NCBI GenBank assembly: GCA_017893485.1
Contig: CM030366.1
Coordinates: 201,371,173-201,435,172, forward strand
Length of the DNA stretch: 64,000 nucleotides
DNA from: Hemerocallis citrina
Taxonomy: Eukaryota; Streptophyta; Magnoliopsida; Asparagales; Asphodelaceae
Direction of reading: 5' to 3'
The translations under genes were made by a program, and so were the position numbers. Below, piece by piece: positions 33,885 through 43,809 of the stretch. The notes beneath the pieces are model-generated. The model did not search any database. It was not told the origin of the DNA and worked only from the letters and a program-made list of their open reading frames with translations. Numbering within the stretch: position 1 is the stretch's first letter; each line of letters opens with the position of its first letter.

Positions 33885-34764
33885 CTATACCGATGGTTCG
33901 GAGTCAAACACTCGGCTCGACTTTACCTCCTCGGTTCGTCTCCGGACGAACCAGGGGTAGATCGCCGTTCGGAATTGCTCCCACAGCCGTTGAACTATAC
34001 CGATGGTTCGGAGTCCAACACTCGGCTCGACTTTACCTCCTCGGTTCGTCTCCGGACGAACAAGGGGTAGATCGCCGTTCGGAATTGCTCCCACAGCCGT
34101 TGAACTATACCGATGGTTCGGAGTCCAACACTCGGCTCGACTTTACCTCCTCGGTTCGTCTCCGGACGAACCAGGGGTAGATCGCCGTTCGGAATTGCTC
34201 CCACAGCCGTTGAACTATACCGATGGTTCGGAGTCCAACACTCGGCTCGACTTTACCTCCTCGGTTCGTCTCCGGACGAACAAGGGGTAGATCGCCGTTC
34301 GGAATTGCTCCCACAGCCGTTGAACTATACCGATGGTTCGGAGTCCAACACTCGGCTCGACTTTACCTCCTCGGTTCGTCTCCGGACGAACCAGGGGTAG
34401 ATCGCCGTTCGGAATTGCTCCCACAGCCGTTGAACTATACCGATGGTTCGGAGTCCAACACTCGGCTCGACTTTACCTCCTCGGTTCGTCTCCGGACGAA
34501 CAAGGGGTAGATCGCCGTTCGGAACTGCTCCCACAGCCGTTGAACTATACCGATGGTTCGGAGTCCAACACTCGGCTCGACTTTACCTCCTCGGTTCGTC
34601 TCCGGACGAACAAGGGGTAGATCGCCGTTCGGAATTGCTCCCACAGCCGTTGAACTATACCGATGGTTCGGAGTCCAACACTCGGCTCGACTTTACCTCC
34701 TCGGTTCGTCTCTGGGCGAACCAGGGGTAGATCGCCGTTCGGAATTGCTCCCGCAGCCGTTGGA
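33885..34764. repeat. Eight 110-bp tandem repeats inside the Tat element
   Basis: Units start CTATACCGATGGTTCGG and repeat exactly every 110 bases, with a ninth, diverged start at 34765. Each unit has a perfect 7-bp hairpin, GTTCGTC-TCCG-GACGAAC, except unit 8 where it is altered. Units alternate between two variants, GAACCAGGGG and GAACAAGGGG, in the order A B A B A B B A. This indicates growth by 220-bp steps. All open frames of 69-95 codons on both strands here are artefacts of the repeat. Confidence 0.97.
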
Positions 34765-35285
34765 CTATGCCTAAGGTCCGGAACACGTATCCAGACCACT
34801 CTTGACTGACAACCGAGGGTCGAAGGCAGACATATCCGGTCGGCATCCGAGCAAGTGCCTTCCCGAGCTGGTAAACGGGGAAAACACACTTCCCCCTCAA
34901 CTTTCGTGCCTGATCTTCATCAGACGGCTCAGATCGTGCCACTCGCGCAAAACGACAAGATAACGTTTTCTTGGAAAACGAGCCACCTCGAGATCCGCGC
35001 CTACATTCAACGGCTCAGATCTCGCCACGTCGAAATAGCACTCTCGAGAACATCGCCGTGTCAGACCCACTAAGCGACAAATCGCCGTACCCCTGGGGAT
35101 CCATTCGGCTAAATAGACACACTCAGTTCAAATAGTTCGGCACGGCCAACACAGTTATAAACAAAGACAGACGTACAAAACACCGAAAGGGAATTTTATT
35201 AAATATCGGCGTACAGTACAAAATAGACCATTACAAAAGTGTCAGCAAACAAAACATACAACCCCCGACCCACTACACTTGTCTT
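34765..35285. other. Spacer with element-specific repeat motif
   Basis: Holds a copy of the CTTCCCGAGCTGGTAAACGG ... CATCAGACGGCTCAGATC ... ACGACAAGATAACGTTTTCT module (34855-35040) that recurs at 39665-39885 and 41085-41460, on the other side of the antisense gene. No coding sequence. Confidence 0.7.
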
Positions 35286-35709
35286 TCATAAAAATGCATC
35301 CTCTCCATCTTGTTCGCCCTCCTCGGCAGACGGTTCCTCCGCCTCTCCTCGAAGCTTCGCCATTTCCGCCCGCAGCTGTCCCATCTCCGAGAGCAAGTCG
35401 TCCCGTTCGGCAATGAGTTTCGACTGAATGTGCCGAATACTTTTGACCCGAAGAGCATTGCTGAATGCGGTCTGCGAGTCCTCGTCCTCCCCTACGGGGC
35501 TCAGCTCGACGATCTTGCTCTCCAAGCGTTGTGTTTCGGCCTCCCGGAGACTGAGAACCAACGAAAGGTGATTCCACTCGCCCTCGGATCGGCGTAGCTT
35601 CAGATCGACACTCCTGGGGCTCAGAACCACCGTCCCAGAGGTCGCCTCGGATGCGGAGTCATCATTCGGACGCCCGGAGTCCGATCCATGGATCGCCGCG
35701 ACAAGCTGA
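35286..35709 (-). CDS. Antisense terminal exon, coiled-coil segment
   Basis: Minus-strand frame preceded by a good splice acceptor (CTATTTTTCAG, just above 35709). It encodes LVAAIHGSDSG, then a segment with heptad-like Leu/Glu spacing (RLESKIVELSPV; ERDDLLSEMGQLRAEMAKLR), and an acidic end (EEPSAEEGEQDGEDAFL) before the stop at 35286. It would be spliced to upstream antisense exons. No catalytic family is recognised. It follows the 315-codon antisense frame at 35873-36718, which itself ends in a stop, so the splice pairing is uncertain. Confidence 0.5.
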
Positions 35710-35872
35710 AAAATAGAAAAAACGAACAAAGCAGTTTCAATACAGTGCCGAAGACAAACACTTAAAAAGTTTTTCAGATTTTTTTGCATTCAGACATAAT
35801 AGTGTTACAAACGGTCGACCGACCCTACAACTAAGTTATTACAACGGCCAACAGAAAGGGAAAGTGACATAA

Positions 35873-36718
35873 TCAAGTCCTCTTCGGAAGGGGAATGCTT
35901 CGGTTTAGGGAAACGCGAGGACGACGAGGCCGACCCTCTGAGCTCGACCCTAAACCAACGAAGCGCGACCCCCCTTCACTGCTAGTCCTAACAGCCGCGC
36001 CGACCGATGCCCCGCTCGACGAGACAGCCGCGCTGCTCTGAGCGTCAGTCGGACTCCGCCTGGTCGTTAGCGGGCGCGTCGCGAGTTCATAAAACGTGAT
36101 CCCCCTCTCACTTTCCTCACGAGTGCACGACGTGCTACGAACATTAGCCCTCTCCGGCGCAGGTTTAAGCGACGCGATCTCCTCCTCCAGTTCGATAATC
36201 CGATCCCTCAGGACGACGTCCTTCGCCAATTTCTTTGATCGAGGGGCCTTCAACGACCCGGAGGCATTGGGACTATCAGTTGCAAGCCGCCGATAGTGGG
36301 TGACCTCAATCCCCCTATCTATTGTGATCCTCCTGAGCATGTCGACTTCGGCCAATAGTCTCTTACGCTCAGCCAAAGCCCCCTCCAGCTCGGAGGCCAT
36401 CTTCTCCCTCTCCGCCGAACACTCTCTCTCCGATAGCCCCAAGTGTTGTACCTCGGCCAAAAGATCGTCGTTCTTCTGCTCGGCGGCTTTAAGCTCCCCA
36501 CGAAGCCGCTCAATTTCCCTTTCGGAACCAGGACCCTGGGAGCGCTTCCGGAGTTGATGCAACTCGCGACAGTTCCTCCTCAGAACTGCCCTGACCTCCT
36601 CCGCCTGGCCGAGCAGGAGAAACCGCCTCTGCCGGCTGTCCGAAAGTTCACGCTTCAAACTGGCCAGTTCCTTCCGAAGGAAAACCAGCTCCGTGACCGG
36701 ACCAAACATCACCTGAAA
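35873..36718 (-). CDS. Antisense coiled-coil exon
   Basis: Minus-strand frame entered through an acceptor CTTTTCAG next to 36718. The protein begins VMFGPVTELVFLRKELASLK and continues as a long predicted coiled coil (RLRGELKAAEQKNDDLLAEV, EGALAERKRLLAEVDMLRR), then a basic, serine-rich tail ending SIPLPKRT at 35873. It lies beyond the stop of the first antisense gene (36907), so it is either a second antisense gene or the 3' part of an alternative transcript. In the second element the matching place (63891-63992) also has an acceptor followed by a charged helical exon, supporting a real conserved exon. Confidence 0.55.
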   Translation of the reverse strand, partial: FQVMFGPVTELVFLRKELASLKRELSDSRQRRFLLLGQAEEVRAVLRRNCRELHQLRKRSQGPGSEREIERLRGELKAAEQKNDDLLAEVQHLGLSERECSAEREKMASELEGALAERKRLLAEVDMLRRITIDRGIEVTHYRRLATDSPNASGSLKAPRSKKLAKDVVLRDRIIELEEEIASLKPAPERANVRSTSCTREESERGITFYELATRPLTTRRSPTDAQSSAAVSSSGASVGAAVRTSSEGGSRFVGLGSSSEGRPRRPRVSLNRSIPLPKRT

Positions 36719-36906
36719 AGCGGAAATAAATCCGAGGCCCAACAGTTGGAGAAATAAACGCACACTAAGTCCGAGGCTCAACACTTGGACAAATTTTTGG
36801 CCAAACAAAATACTTTTCATTCAAAACAAAGGCGGTGGCCAGTCCGCAATAAGGCTTACAAAAAGAAAACAAAACCAAAAAGACTGAAAGTAGGAAGACA
36901 ACCGAG

Positions 36907-39310
36907 TCAGGGGTCGACCTTTTTGCCGCTCGGATTCGTCGACCCCTCGGCCTTGCCGTCGCCGTCACCCTCGCCCCCGCCTTCGCTCCAGCTCTCCTCC
37001 TCGGAGAGTTCCTCCTCCTCGCCCTCGGCTTCGGTCTCACCATCGCCTTCGGCGGGTTCCGTCTCTCCGTCGGGACCGAGTAGACCCTCGGTGATCCCTT
37101 CTTCCCCCTCCACGGGCTCGTAAAAGTCATAGGAGGACGAGTCGAAGCCCGGGTTCTTCGCGGCTACGTGGGTCAGGGCACGGCCGTAGGCGTCCAGCAT
37201 ATTCTGGATCATGTGCTGCGCGGCCTCCTCTTGCACGGCCTTCTTCACCTCCTTCACCTTCCTCAGGTGGTTGGCCTTGATCCTCTCGGCTCTCTTCCGA
37301 GCAGTCTCCCCTTCCGACCGAGCCTTGGCCAGCTCATCCTTCAGCTCGGTGACCTCCTTCTCGGCTCCCGACCGAGCGCTGGCCAGCTCCTCCTTCAGCT
37401 CGGCCACCTCCTTCTCAAACTTGGCCGCCGTATCCTTCGACGATTGGATAGCGTCGGCCAGCTTCTTCTCCAGCTCCTCCGCTTCGGCGACTCTCTTCGT
37501 CGAAAGAAGCAGCTCGGACTCAAGCCGCTTCGCCACCCGAACGCGCTCCGTCCTCTCCTTCTCCTTCTCCTGATCCTTCCTCGCCATCTCCTCGACCAGC
37601 CAACTGAAGTGGCAGAGGGTCTGGAAGAGAACAACACGTTAAAATCCGAGCCCAAGAACTTAGAAAAAATTCCAAGGAAAAATATGAATGAAGAAGGGTT
37701 CGACACACTTACCGACATAGTGCTCCGGGCCATCTGCATCACGTTGTCCCCTGCCATCCCGGCCCTCAGGGTCGCTCGGTCCTTCGGGGTCGGCAGGTGC
37801 CTCACTGCCTCCATACAGATGTTCCCGTCGCCCAAAAAGCCGTCGACGTTCATCACCTGCCAATCAGGGACGAAGATCTGTTTATGACGCTCGGTCAAGA
37901 TCTTCTCCGCGCCGGGGGTGAGTGGCGGAACCTGGAGGGACAGCGCATCAGCCACTCCGAACTCATTGCTCGACGGACCAGGAGCGTCCGCCTCCGGGGT
38001 AGGAGCAGGAGCATCCGAGGCCGAGGGATCGAGGTCCACGACCCCACCCTGCTCGGGGACCGCGACCTTTGCCGAAGGGACAAGGACCTCAACCTCTCCC
38101 TCCTTCAGGACCGCAACCTTCGGTTGGTCGGCTGCCTTCACGACCGAGGCCTTCTTCGAAGCTCGGCTGTCCTGAGGCGCTGCCAACGGCCTCTTCTTCT
38201 TCTCCTGCTCGGACCTGCCCTTCGCCACCAGGGCCTTGTAATCGAGCTTCATGGTCTCTGCAAGAGTCGAACGAAAAAGCTTAGAAAATTGAATGCAAAC
38301 TTTACGGAGAGAAGTATAAATACCAGAAGCGTACGAGGGTCGATCGGACTGAGACCCCCACGGAACAGATGCTCTTCGGTGATATCCTTCCAGCTAAGCG
38401 TCGGCAGAGCAAGGATCTTCTTCTGAACCTCGGTCTCTGCAGCGTTCAGCGGAACATCTTTCTTTGTGCGCTTGGGTAGTCCGTCCGCCCAAACTGTCGG
38501 TATCACCCATGGCGTCAGATTCCGAACGAGGAAGTACTTGTCCTTCCAGTGTTTGATCGAGTCCGGATTCTCGATCAGTTTCACGCCCGGCCGGGGCAAA
38601 AGATAAAACCTCTGCTCGTTTTTTCTCGGCTGGACGGGTCGGAAGAGACTTCGAAAGAGGTACATGGTCGGCTTGGCGCCGATCTCTTGGCATCGGAGGA
38701 GGAACGCCACAACTTGCCTCCATGTGTTCGGCATCAGTTGAGCGGGACTCAAACCGTACCAAACCAGGACGTCAACCACGAACGGGTGGAGGGGAAAGCG
38801 AAGACCAGCAATGAGAGAGTCGACCGGAAAGACGCATATGTCCGGAGAGGACCCAGTGTTGGCTCGGAACCCCGGCCCAGGGAGGAGCAACGTGTACTCG
38901 AGAGGGATCTGGAAGCCCTCTCGGACCAGATGAAGGTCCACTTCGGTAAGAGTCGAGATCTTGCGATCGACCTCGGACAGCTCCCTAGGCTCGTTCTCCT
39001 CCACCAGTTTAGCCGTACCTTGGGTAACCTTCTCCAAGATATCCTCAGCATAATCCCGGACTCCTCCCACGCTCGACACGGCGATGGGCTGCCGACCGAA
39101 CTCCCCCGCTCTCTTCGGCGTCTCCACTATAGTAATTACGGCTTTGCCCTTTCGGGACTCCGTCGCAACTTCTTGGGGCACCTCGGCCACTCCGCCCTCC
39201 GCGTCTGGACGAACAACGTCCTGCTCGCTCAGCTCCACTACTCCTTTCTCTTTCTCCCCTCAGCCAACGGCTTGCTCCGAGGCGGGGGTCTCAGCCGAAA
39301 TCTTAACCAT
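36907..39310 (-). pseudogene. Antisense gene: Transposase_28-like N-terminus, coiled coil, acidic tail
   Basis: Three exons on the minus strand: 39310-38324, 38255-37713 and 37620-36907, all phase 0, with GT..AG introns of 68 and 92 bases; 747 codons in all. Exon 1 has the LPGPGFRAN ... GLRFPLHPFVVDVLVWYGL ... LMPNTWRQVVAFLL region, which I recognise as the plant 'putative gypsy type transposon' (Transposase_28) domain. Exon 2 has KQIFVPDWQV and ends ARSTMS. Exon 3 is a coiled coil (KFEKEVAELKEELASARSG) with a Glu-rich tail. An in-frame TGA sits at codon 17 (39262-39260), so the protein is blocked unless it starts downstream. Its biochemical role is unknown; nuclear structural or RNA-binding roles are only guesses. 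Confidence 0.8.
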
Positions 39311-39502
39311 ATTTTCCTAAAGAGAGAAGGGAAAGAGACTGACCTTGAAGTGACAGTTACGGTCGGAAACTTCGCCGGAACGAGGAACGCTACCGCGACA
39401 GCTAGCGACACCACCAGGGAGCTAAAGACCTCGAAGCAAAGTAAATACGAAAGAGAGAGAGAGTAAAGGTGAAAAGTGAAGACTTGGTCAAAGGGGGGGT
39501 AA

Positions 39503-39512
39503 AGATTTATAG
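39503..39512 (-). promoter_or_regulatory. Possible TATA box of the antisense gene
   Basis: CTATAAATCT on the minus strand, about 195 bases upstream of the antisense ATG at 39310, next to a C-rich tract. The second element has TTATAAGTTC at a similar distance upstream of its start. Prediction only. Confidence 0.4.
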
Positions 39513-39664
39513 TGAAAATGAGGCGCCTCTTGGACTTCCAGAGCGACTTTTGGGCTACTCTCGAAGCATCTCGAAGGCTCACCACAAAGTCAACCAGCTC
39601 GGCAAGATGGGACGAGAATCCGAGCTGCGAGCAAACCGAACGTGGCTGCAATAGAGTCCGCTCG

Positions 39665-41480
39665 GAATCCGTGCAAGTGCCTTCCCGAGCTGGTAAATGG
39701 GGAAAACTCCTTTCTCCCTCAACTTTCGCGCCTGATCTTCATCAGACGGTCCAGATCTCGCCGAGAGCACTAAACGACAAGATGGTGTTTTCTTGGAGAA
39801 CGCGCCCATCTCGAGATGCGTGTCAGCATCCGGCGGCTCAGATAGCGCCACGTTGCTCGGACGATCGGACCCTCGGACGCCTCGCCTATGCATAAAGGAA
39901 CCTGGAAATTTTTTGATTATGTTTTAAGGCGCCGCCCTCGGCAGGCGCCCCCCGGGTCCCATGCCTCGGTCGGTATTACCCCGACAACAGGCCCCGGTCG
40001 GAAGCAGATCGGCACTCCCCCATCTCTAACTCCCCCGGGCTGACCTCCGTCAAAAGCCATCAGCCCGAGAAGGAAGACAGAGATGGGAGGGAACCCATCA
40101 ACACTCAGAGGTAGAAAGAGACGCACCATCCCGAGCTAGTTGGTTGCAACTGGAAGGCTCGGCTTGTCGAAAGACTCTAACAGCGGCGCCTTCACAGTTG
40201 CAACAAACGGACTCGGACGGCCCGGAGATCGACATCGGACAGGGGTCGTCACCCTCCCACCAAGATCTCCGCCTACTTCGACACTCACTTCGGAGCAACC
40301 GAAGAAGGCAGAAGATCTTGGTGAGAGAACGGCGACCCGTCCTTCGAAAGAGGTCCACACCCCGGGTCCGGACCATGGCCGTCGACGATACTGTCTTGTT
40401 GCCCCCCACCCCTCACACCCCTTCGGAGCAGTGAGGGATGGGGAAACAACAAGACAGCGGGGCGACCGCCCGTCCTTCCGAGAAGGCCCATCCCTCGGAT
40501 CCGGACTACGGTCGTCACCACTCTCGCCTTATTCTCCTCCGCTCCCGACACCCACTTAGGGACCGTCCGGAACGGGAGAAGAACAAGGTAAGAGAGCGAC
40601 CACCTGTCCTTCGGAGATAACTCATCCCCCGAGTGCGGACTACGGTCGTCACCCCTACTACCTCGTTCCCCCTCGCTCCTGACATCCACTTTGGGGCCGT
40701 CAGGAACAAAGGGAAAACCAGGCAGAAGAGCGACCACCACTCCGAACTTCAAGAGAGAAGCTATCCAGGGCAGATGCCTCCGAGGTCTGGAACCCAATTT
40801 GGTTGTGACGAAAATGACGAAAGGGATGGGGTACTTATAGCCCGCCTCCAATAACCAGCCATTACTACCCTCGGAAATTGAAGCGCCGCGTTTTAATTGA
40901 GGGAATTATTGATCCCCGGAAGTCGAAACGTCACGCATTAATCAAAGGAATTATTCTTAATGACCTGGGGAAGGGGAATGCCGCACAAACCCCGAGCGTC
41001 ATTAATACCCTCGGAAGCGAGATCGCCTCCGAACAGATAGCGCCACGACGCTGCCGAACCCCCATGCCTTCGGTCGGCTGCCGAGCAAAGGCCTTCCCGA
41101 ACTGGTAAATGGAGAAAAAAAGGCACCGAGCTATCTCAGCCGTTGGATCTCCCAGAAATTCACGCTCCCAATGGCGAACGGCTCAGATTGCGCCACGTGC
41201 GCTAGAAGACAAGATAGCGTTTTCTTGGGAACCGATCCCGTCTCGAGATGCGTGCCAACATCCAACGGCCCAGATTACGCCACGTCACTCAAGCCTTCGG
41301 TCGGCTGCCGAACCCCCCATGCCTTCGGTCGGCTGCCGAGCAAAGGCCTTCCCGAACTGGTAAACGGAGAAAAACGCTGCCGAGCAACAACAGTCGTCAG
41401 ATCTTTCCGAAATTCGCGCCCATCTGCGATCAGCGGCCCAGATCGAGCCACGCCATAAATCGGTATTTAAATCATTTTTT
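39665..41480. repeat. Repeat-rich upstream region of the antisense gene
   Basis: Contains copies of the 'TTCCCGAGCTGG ... GACAAGATRGYGTTTTCTTGG' module (39665-39885, 41085-41290, partly at 41340-41460). It also contains about three diverged direct repeats (about 40320-40745) marked by CGGACTACGGTCGTCACC and GAGAGCGACCACC. No protein domain is found; overlapping frames of 60-190 codons on both strands reflect high GC content. It probably holds the promoter of the antisense transcript and the 3' untranslated part of the genomic RNA. Confidence 0.65.
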
Positions 41481-41858
41481 ATCTATTTAATTTGTCTTAT
41501 TTGTTTAAAAATTGCGAGAAAATTGTTAAAAATTCGGGAAAATTAGCCAAAAATTCTGGAGAGTAATTGGGATTTAGGGGGCACATTTTCGAACCCATGA
41601 ACGAACAATTATCGCCCAGAATGTACGACTAAGGCCCCCGAATGATTAGCAAACGCGTCGCAAAGTTAAACAAGTAGTCCGAAAAAATAGATAAAAACTC
41701 TTGAACACCCGATGTGACCAGAGAACTGCCAGCGGCATCAAAAGTTGCCTCACTACCCCCTTTCTTGATTCAAAATCCCACGTCTGGACTCCAATACAAC
41801 TCCATCAGCCACTAAAACAGCTAAACTACTCCTCAAAGCCTGATCACACTCAGTCTTT

Positions 41859-41874
41859 AGGAGTGGGGGGCTCG
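41859..41874 (+). other. Polypurine tract
   Basis: AGGAGTGGGGGGCTCG lies directly before the 3' LTR. The same GAGAGTGGGGGGCTCG borders the LTR of the second element (59101-59116, minus strand), supporting its role in plus-strand priming. Confidence 0.8.
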
Positions 41875-42465
41875 TGATATGGCTAAAATTGGGGTTAAAT
41901 CGGGACCGTCCAGATCGATCACGAATCCTGAAGCACGGGGGTAAAAAGGTAATTTCACATACAGATGGATCCAAAACGGGTATTGGGCCTCCTTCTTACA
42001 GAACCAACCACCCGCGAATAGATCCACTTCAATTGGGTACGGGTCCCGACCCGATACAAGCCCAATCCATCAAGAAGAGAATCAGGCCACTGATTTGGTC
42101 AAATCAATAAACCTGATTAGCTCTCACCAGGGAATCAAGGCCTAACTTCCCAAAACAGAATAGGAGGATTTTTCTCCTATTTGTTAGGCAGGAAATTAGG
42201 CCCCAAATGGTTCCAAAGGTGACTATAAATACAACCCCTCTACCACCGAGACCAGGTTAATCACTCTTTCGCCACTTAAGCTCTTTCTTGATCTTTTCCT
42301 GATTACTGACAAGAGCGTCGGAGGGTGCGTCGCCGGAATCAACCCCGGTGTTTCGCACTTCCTTGCAGGTTGTGCCAGGAGCAAGAAGGCCGAGTCAATC
42401 GTTCAGGTGTTTCCTGGACTCACAAATTCTATCTGTTTACCCCCACACCGAAATCAGCGGTAACA
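41875..42465 (+). repeat. 3' LTR of the Tat element
   Basis: 591 bp, identical in length to the 5' LTR and differing at four transition sites; TATA box at 42224-42231. Followed by the target duplication ACAAC. Confidence 0.95.
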
Positions 42466-42777
42466 ACAACCTACCTTATATGGAGAGAAAGATTCACAAC
42501 ACCTCCTAAACGAAAGAGTCCTTCGTGAGCTAGCCAAACGAGTGCTCCTCCTCCTCCTTGATGTGCTAACCGATGCTCCCTAAGTGCAACCCGAAAGCTC
42601 CTAGTAGCCGGCCTCCTTGTTGCAAGCACACACAAACCCACTCTCTCAATCTTTTATTCTCACTTCCTACTAATAACTCACTACTAATAATTATATTTTC
42701 TTACTATAGGTTTGGAGAATGAAGAGTGCAAGAATAACTAGGCGGGGGGGGGGGGGAGGGGTATTTATACTAAAATT
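42466..42777 (-). mobile_element. 5' part of the interrupted gypsy LTR, boundary unresolved
   Basis: Continues the minus-strand LTR broken at 27346: across the junction the leader reads ATAAGGTAGGTTGT. A TATAAATA (minus, about 42762-42769) lies upstream of a C-rich run and a CTTGCACTCTTCATTCTCC leader. The LTR 5' end (TGT...) and a matching target duplication are missing before the MULE TIR starts at 42778. Part of this LTR and of the MULE interior must therefore be deleted, or the segment belongs partly to the MULE promoter. Confidence 0.5.
42744..42756. repeat. G homopolymer tract
   Basis: Thirteen consecutive G followed by AGGGG. It could be a deletion junction or a length-uncertain stretch of the assembly. 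Confidence 0.9.
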
Positions 42778-43151
42778 TGGGACACTGAGTATAGGTAACT
42801 GTGCAAATTAGAAACTAACTGATGCTGTTATTCAAAATAACGGCATCAGTATAAACCTATGCCGTTCTCTTAGGTTAAATTCTTTTCACGCTTGTCCCTC
42901 AGCGAAAATTTGAGACTGTTTGCTCTTTCGACTAAAAGCAACATATGCCGTTATTTGGAATAACGGCGTGATAGTTTTTTTTCAAACAGATGCCGTTATT
43001 GGGAAGAACGGCATCGAAATGACCTATGCTGTTCTTCCCTAGAACGTTTGTAGCTGACGTGTCCATAACTAGATCAGTTCGCTAATTGTTTTCGGAAGTG
43101 GGTTAAGACGCCAAATATTTTCAAAAGGTGGGTCAGTACGGCAAAATTTTC
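42778..43151 (-). repeat. Right TIR of the large MULE
   Basis: Reverse complement of 21583-21966 with scattered differences; ends GAAAATTTTGCCGTACTGAC on the minus strand and is followed by the 9-bp duplication ATATAAGAA. From 43161 to about 43800 I see no feature. Confidence 0.88.
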
Positions 43152-43809
43152 ATATAAGAACTCGTTTTCTAACTAAATATTAAATTAAAAAAATCTCACA
43201 CTTTTTTTCTTCCCTTTTCTTTTCTTCATCTCCCTTTTTTCTCTATCTTTCATTTTTCATAATCGCTGTTCCTTTCTCCTCCAACTTCCAAGTTTAGATT
43301 TTTTTATATGCTTTTACTAAGTACAGATAATTTTTAGAAATTTTTTATTACTAAGATTTAGCACTTAATTAATTAAACATGTGATCACTTAATGCTACTA
43401 AAATGACTTGTAGTAGTCGAAGCCATGGAAGTTGAGCAAAATCTGGTAGCACATAAATGTTCTTATGAGTTTGTCGCGCTGTGTCCGAAAATTAAGGGAA
43501 AGAATCATATGCCAATTGTAGTTGTGAATATCAAGCCAACAATTCAATAAGAGTCGATTAAAGTTTTAAAAAAAGTAAATATGAAGTAAATAATTTTTGA
43601 ATCAAATAAACTATACATTCTTAATTCCTAATGTGTTATGTACGGTCCCACTTTTGAAACTAAATTGGTTAGGGGAGATTGTTGAAAATTGCATTGATAC
43701 CGAGTGGAGATGGGATGAATGTAAATTCCAAAATCGTGTAGTATTTGGAGGTTTTTAGTGTGGTTGTAATCAGATATGAGTTTTTTTATTGAAAAGAAAG
43801 CTGTGATCT

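Larger units (their letters stand above)
27347..42465 (+). mobile_element. Ty3/gypsy Tat-lineage LTR retrotransposon with antisense coding module
   Basis: A 15.1-kb full-length element with two 591-bp LTRs (TGATATGG...GGTAACA), a PBS three bases after the 5' LTR, a purine tract before the 3' LTR and a 5-bp target duplication. Order: LTR, gag (frameshifted), gag-pol, 110-bp tandem array, antisense exons (minus strand, 39310 to 35286), repeat-rich untranslated region, LTR. The second RNase H in pol and the long region between pol and the 3' LTR define the Tat (Ogre/Retand-like) group. It is visibly more GC-rich than the flanks. Frameshift in gag and a stop in the antisense frame make this copy probably non-autonomous, although it inserted recently. 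Confidence 0.95.
21583..43151 (+). mobile_element. Transposase-bearing MULE interrupted by nested retrotransposons
   Basis: Outer element of the nest. It has a perfect 9-bp target duplication ATATAAGAA (21574-21582 and 43152-43160). Terminal inverted repeats of about 380 bases (21583-21966 and 42778-43151) start GAAAATTTTGCTGTACTGAC and GAAAATTTTGCCGTACTGAC. The repeats contain several ATAACGGCAT palindromes like those of the small MULEs in this window. Inside are a transposase pseudogene (22274-24849), a gypsy LTR starting at 25170, and a complete Tat element (27347-42465). That the two ends still pair across 21 kb shows the nesting order. Without the Tat element about 6.4 kb remain. Confidence 0.88.

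Noticed and set aside
33885..34764. Resemblance to a CRISPR array
   Set aside because: The units are contiguous 110-bp tandem repeats with no variable spacers, inside a plant retrotransposon.
33893..34774. Series of 69-95 codon frames on both strands
   Set aside because: They repeat with the 110-bp unit and have no domain.
34545..34942. Minus-strand frames running past the array
   Set aside because: They are extensions of the repeat-driven frame into the spacer, not conserved in the second element.
39311..39360. 5' untranslated intron just before the antisense ATG
   Set aside because: GTCAGT...TTTAG is visible in both elements, but the interval is only about 27-31 bases, too short for a plant intron.
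40285..40851. 188-codon minus-strand frame
   Set aside because: It lies over diverged direct repeats in GC-rich DNA with equally long frames on the plus strand, and has no counterpart in the second element.
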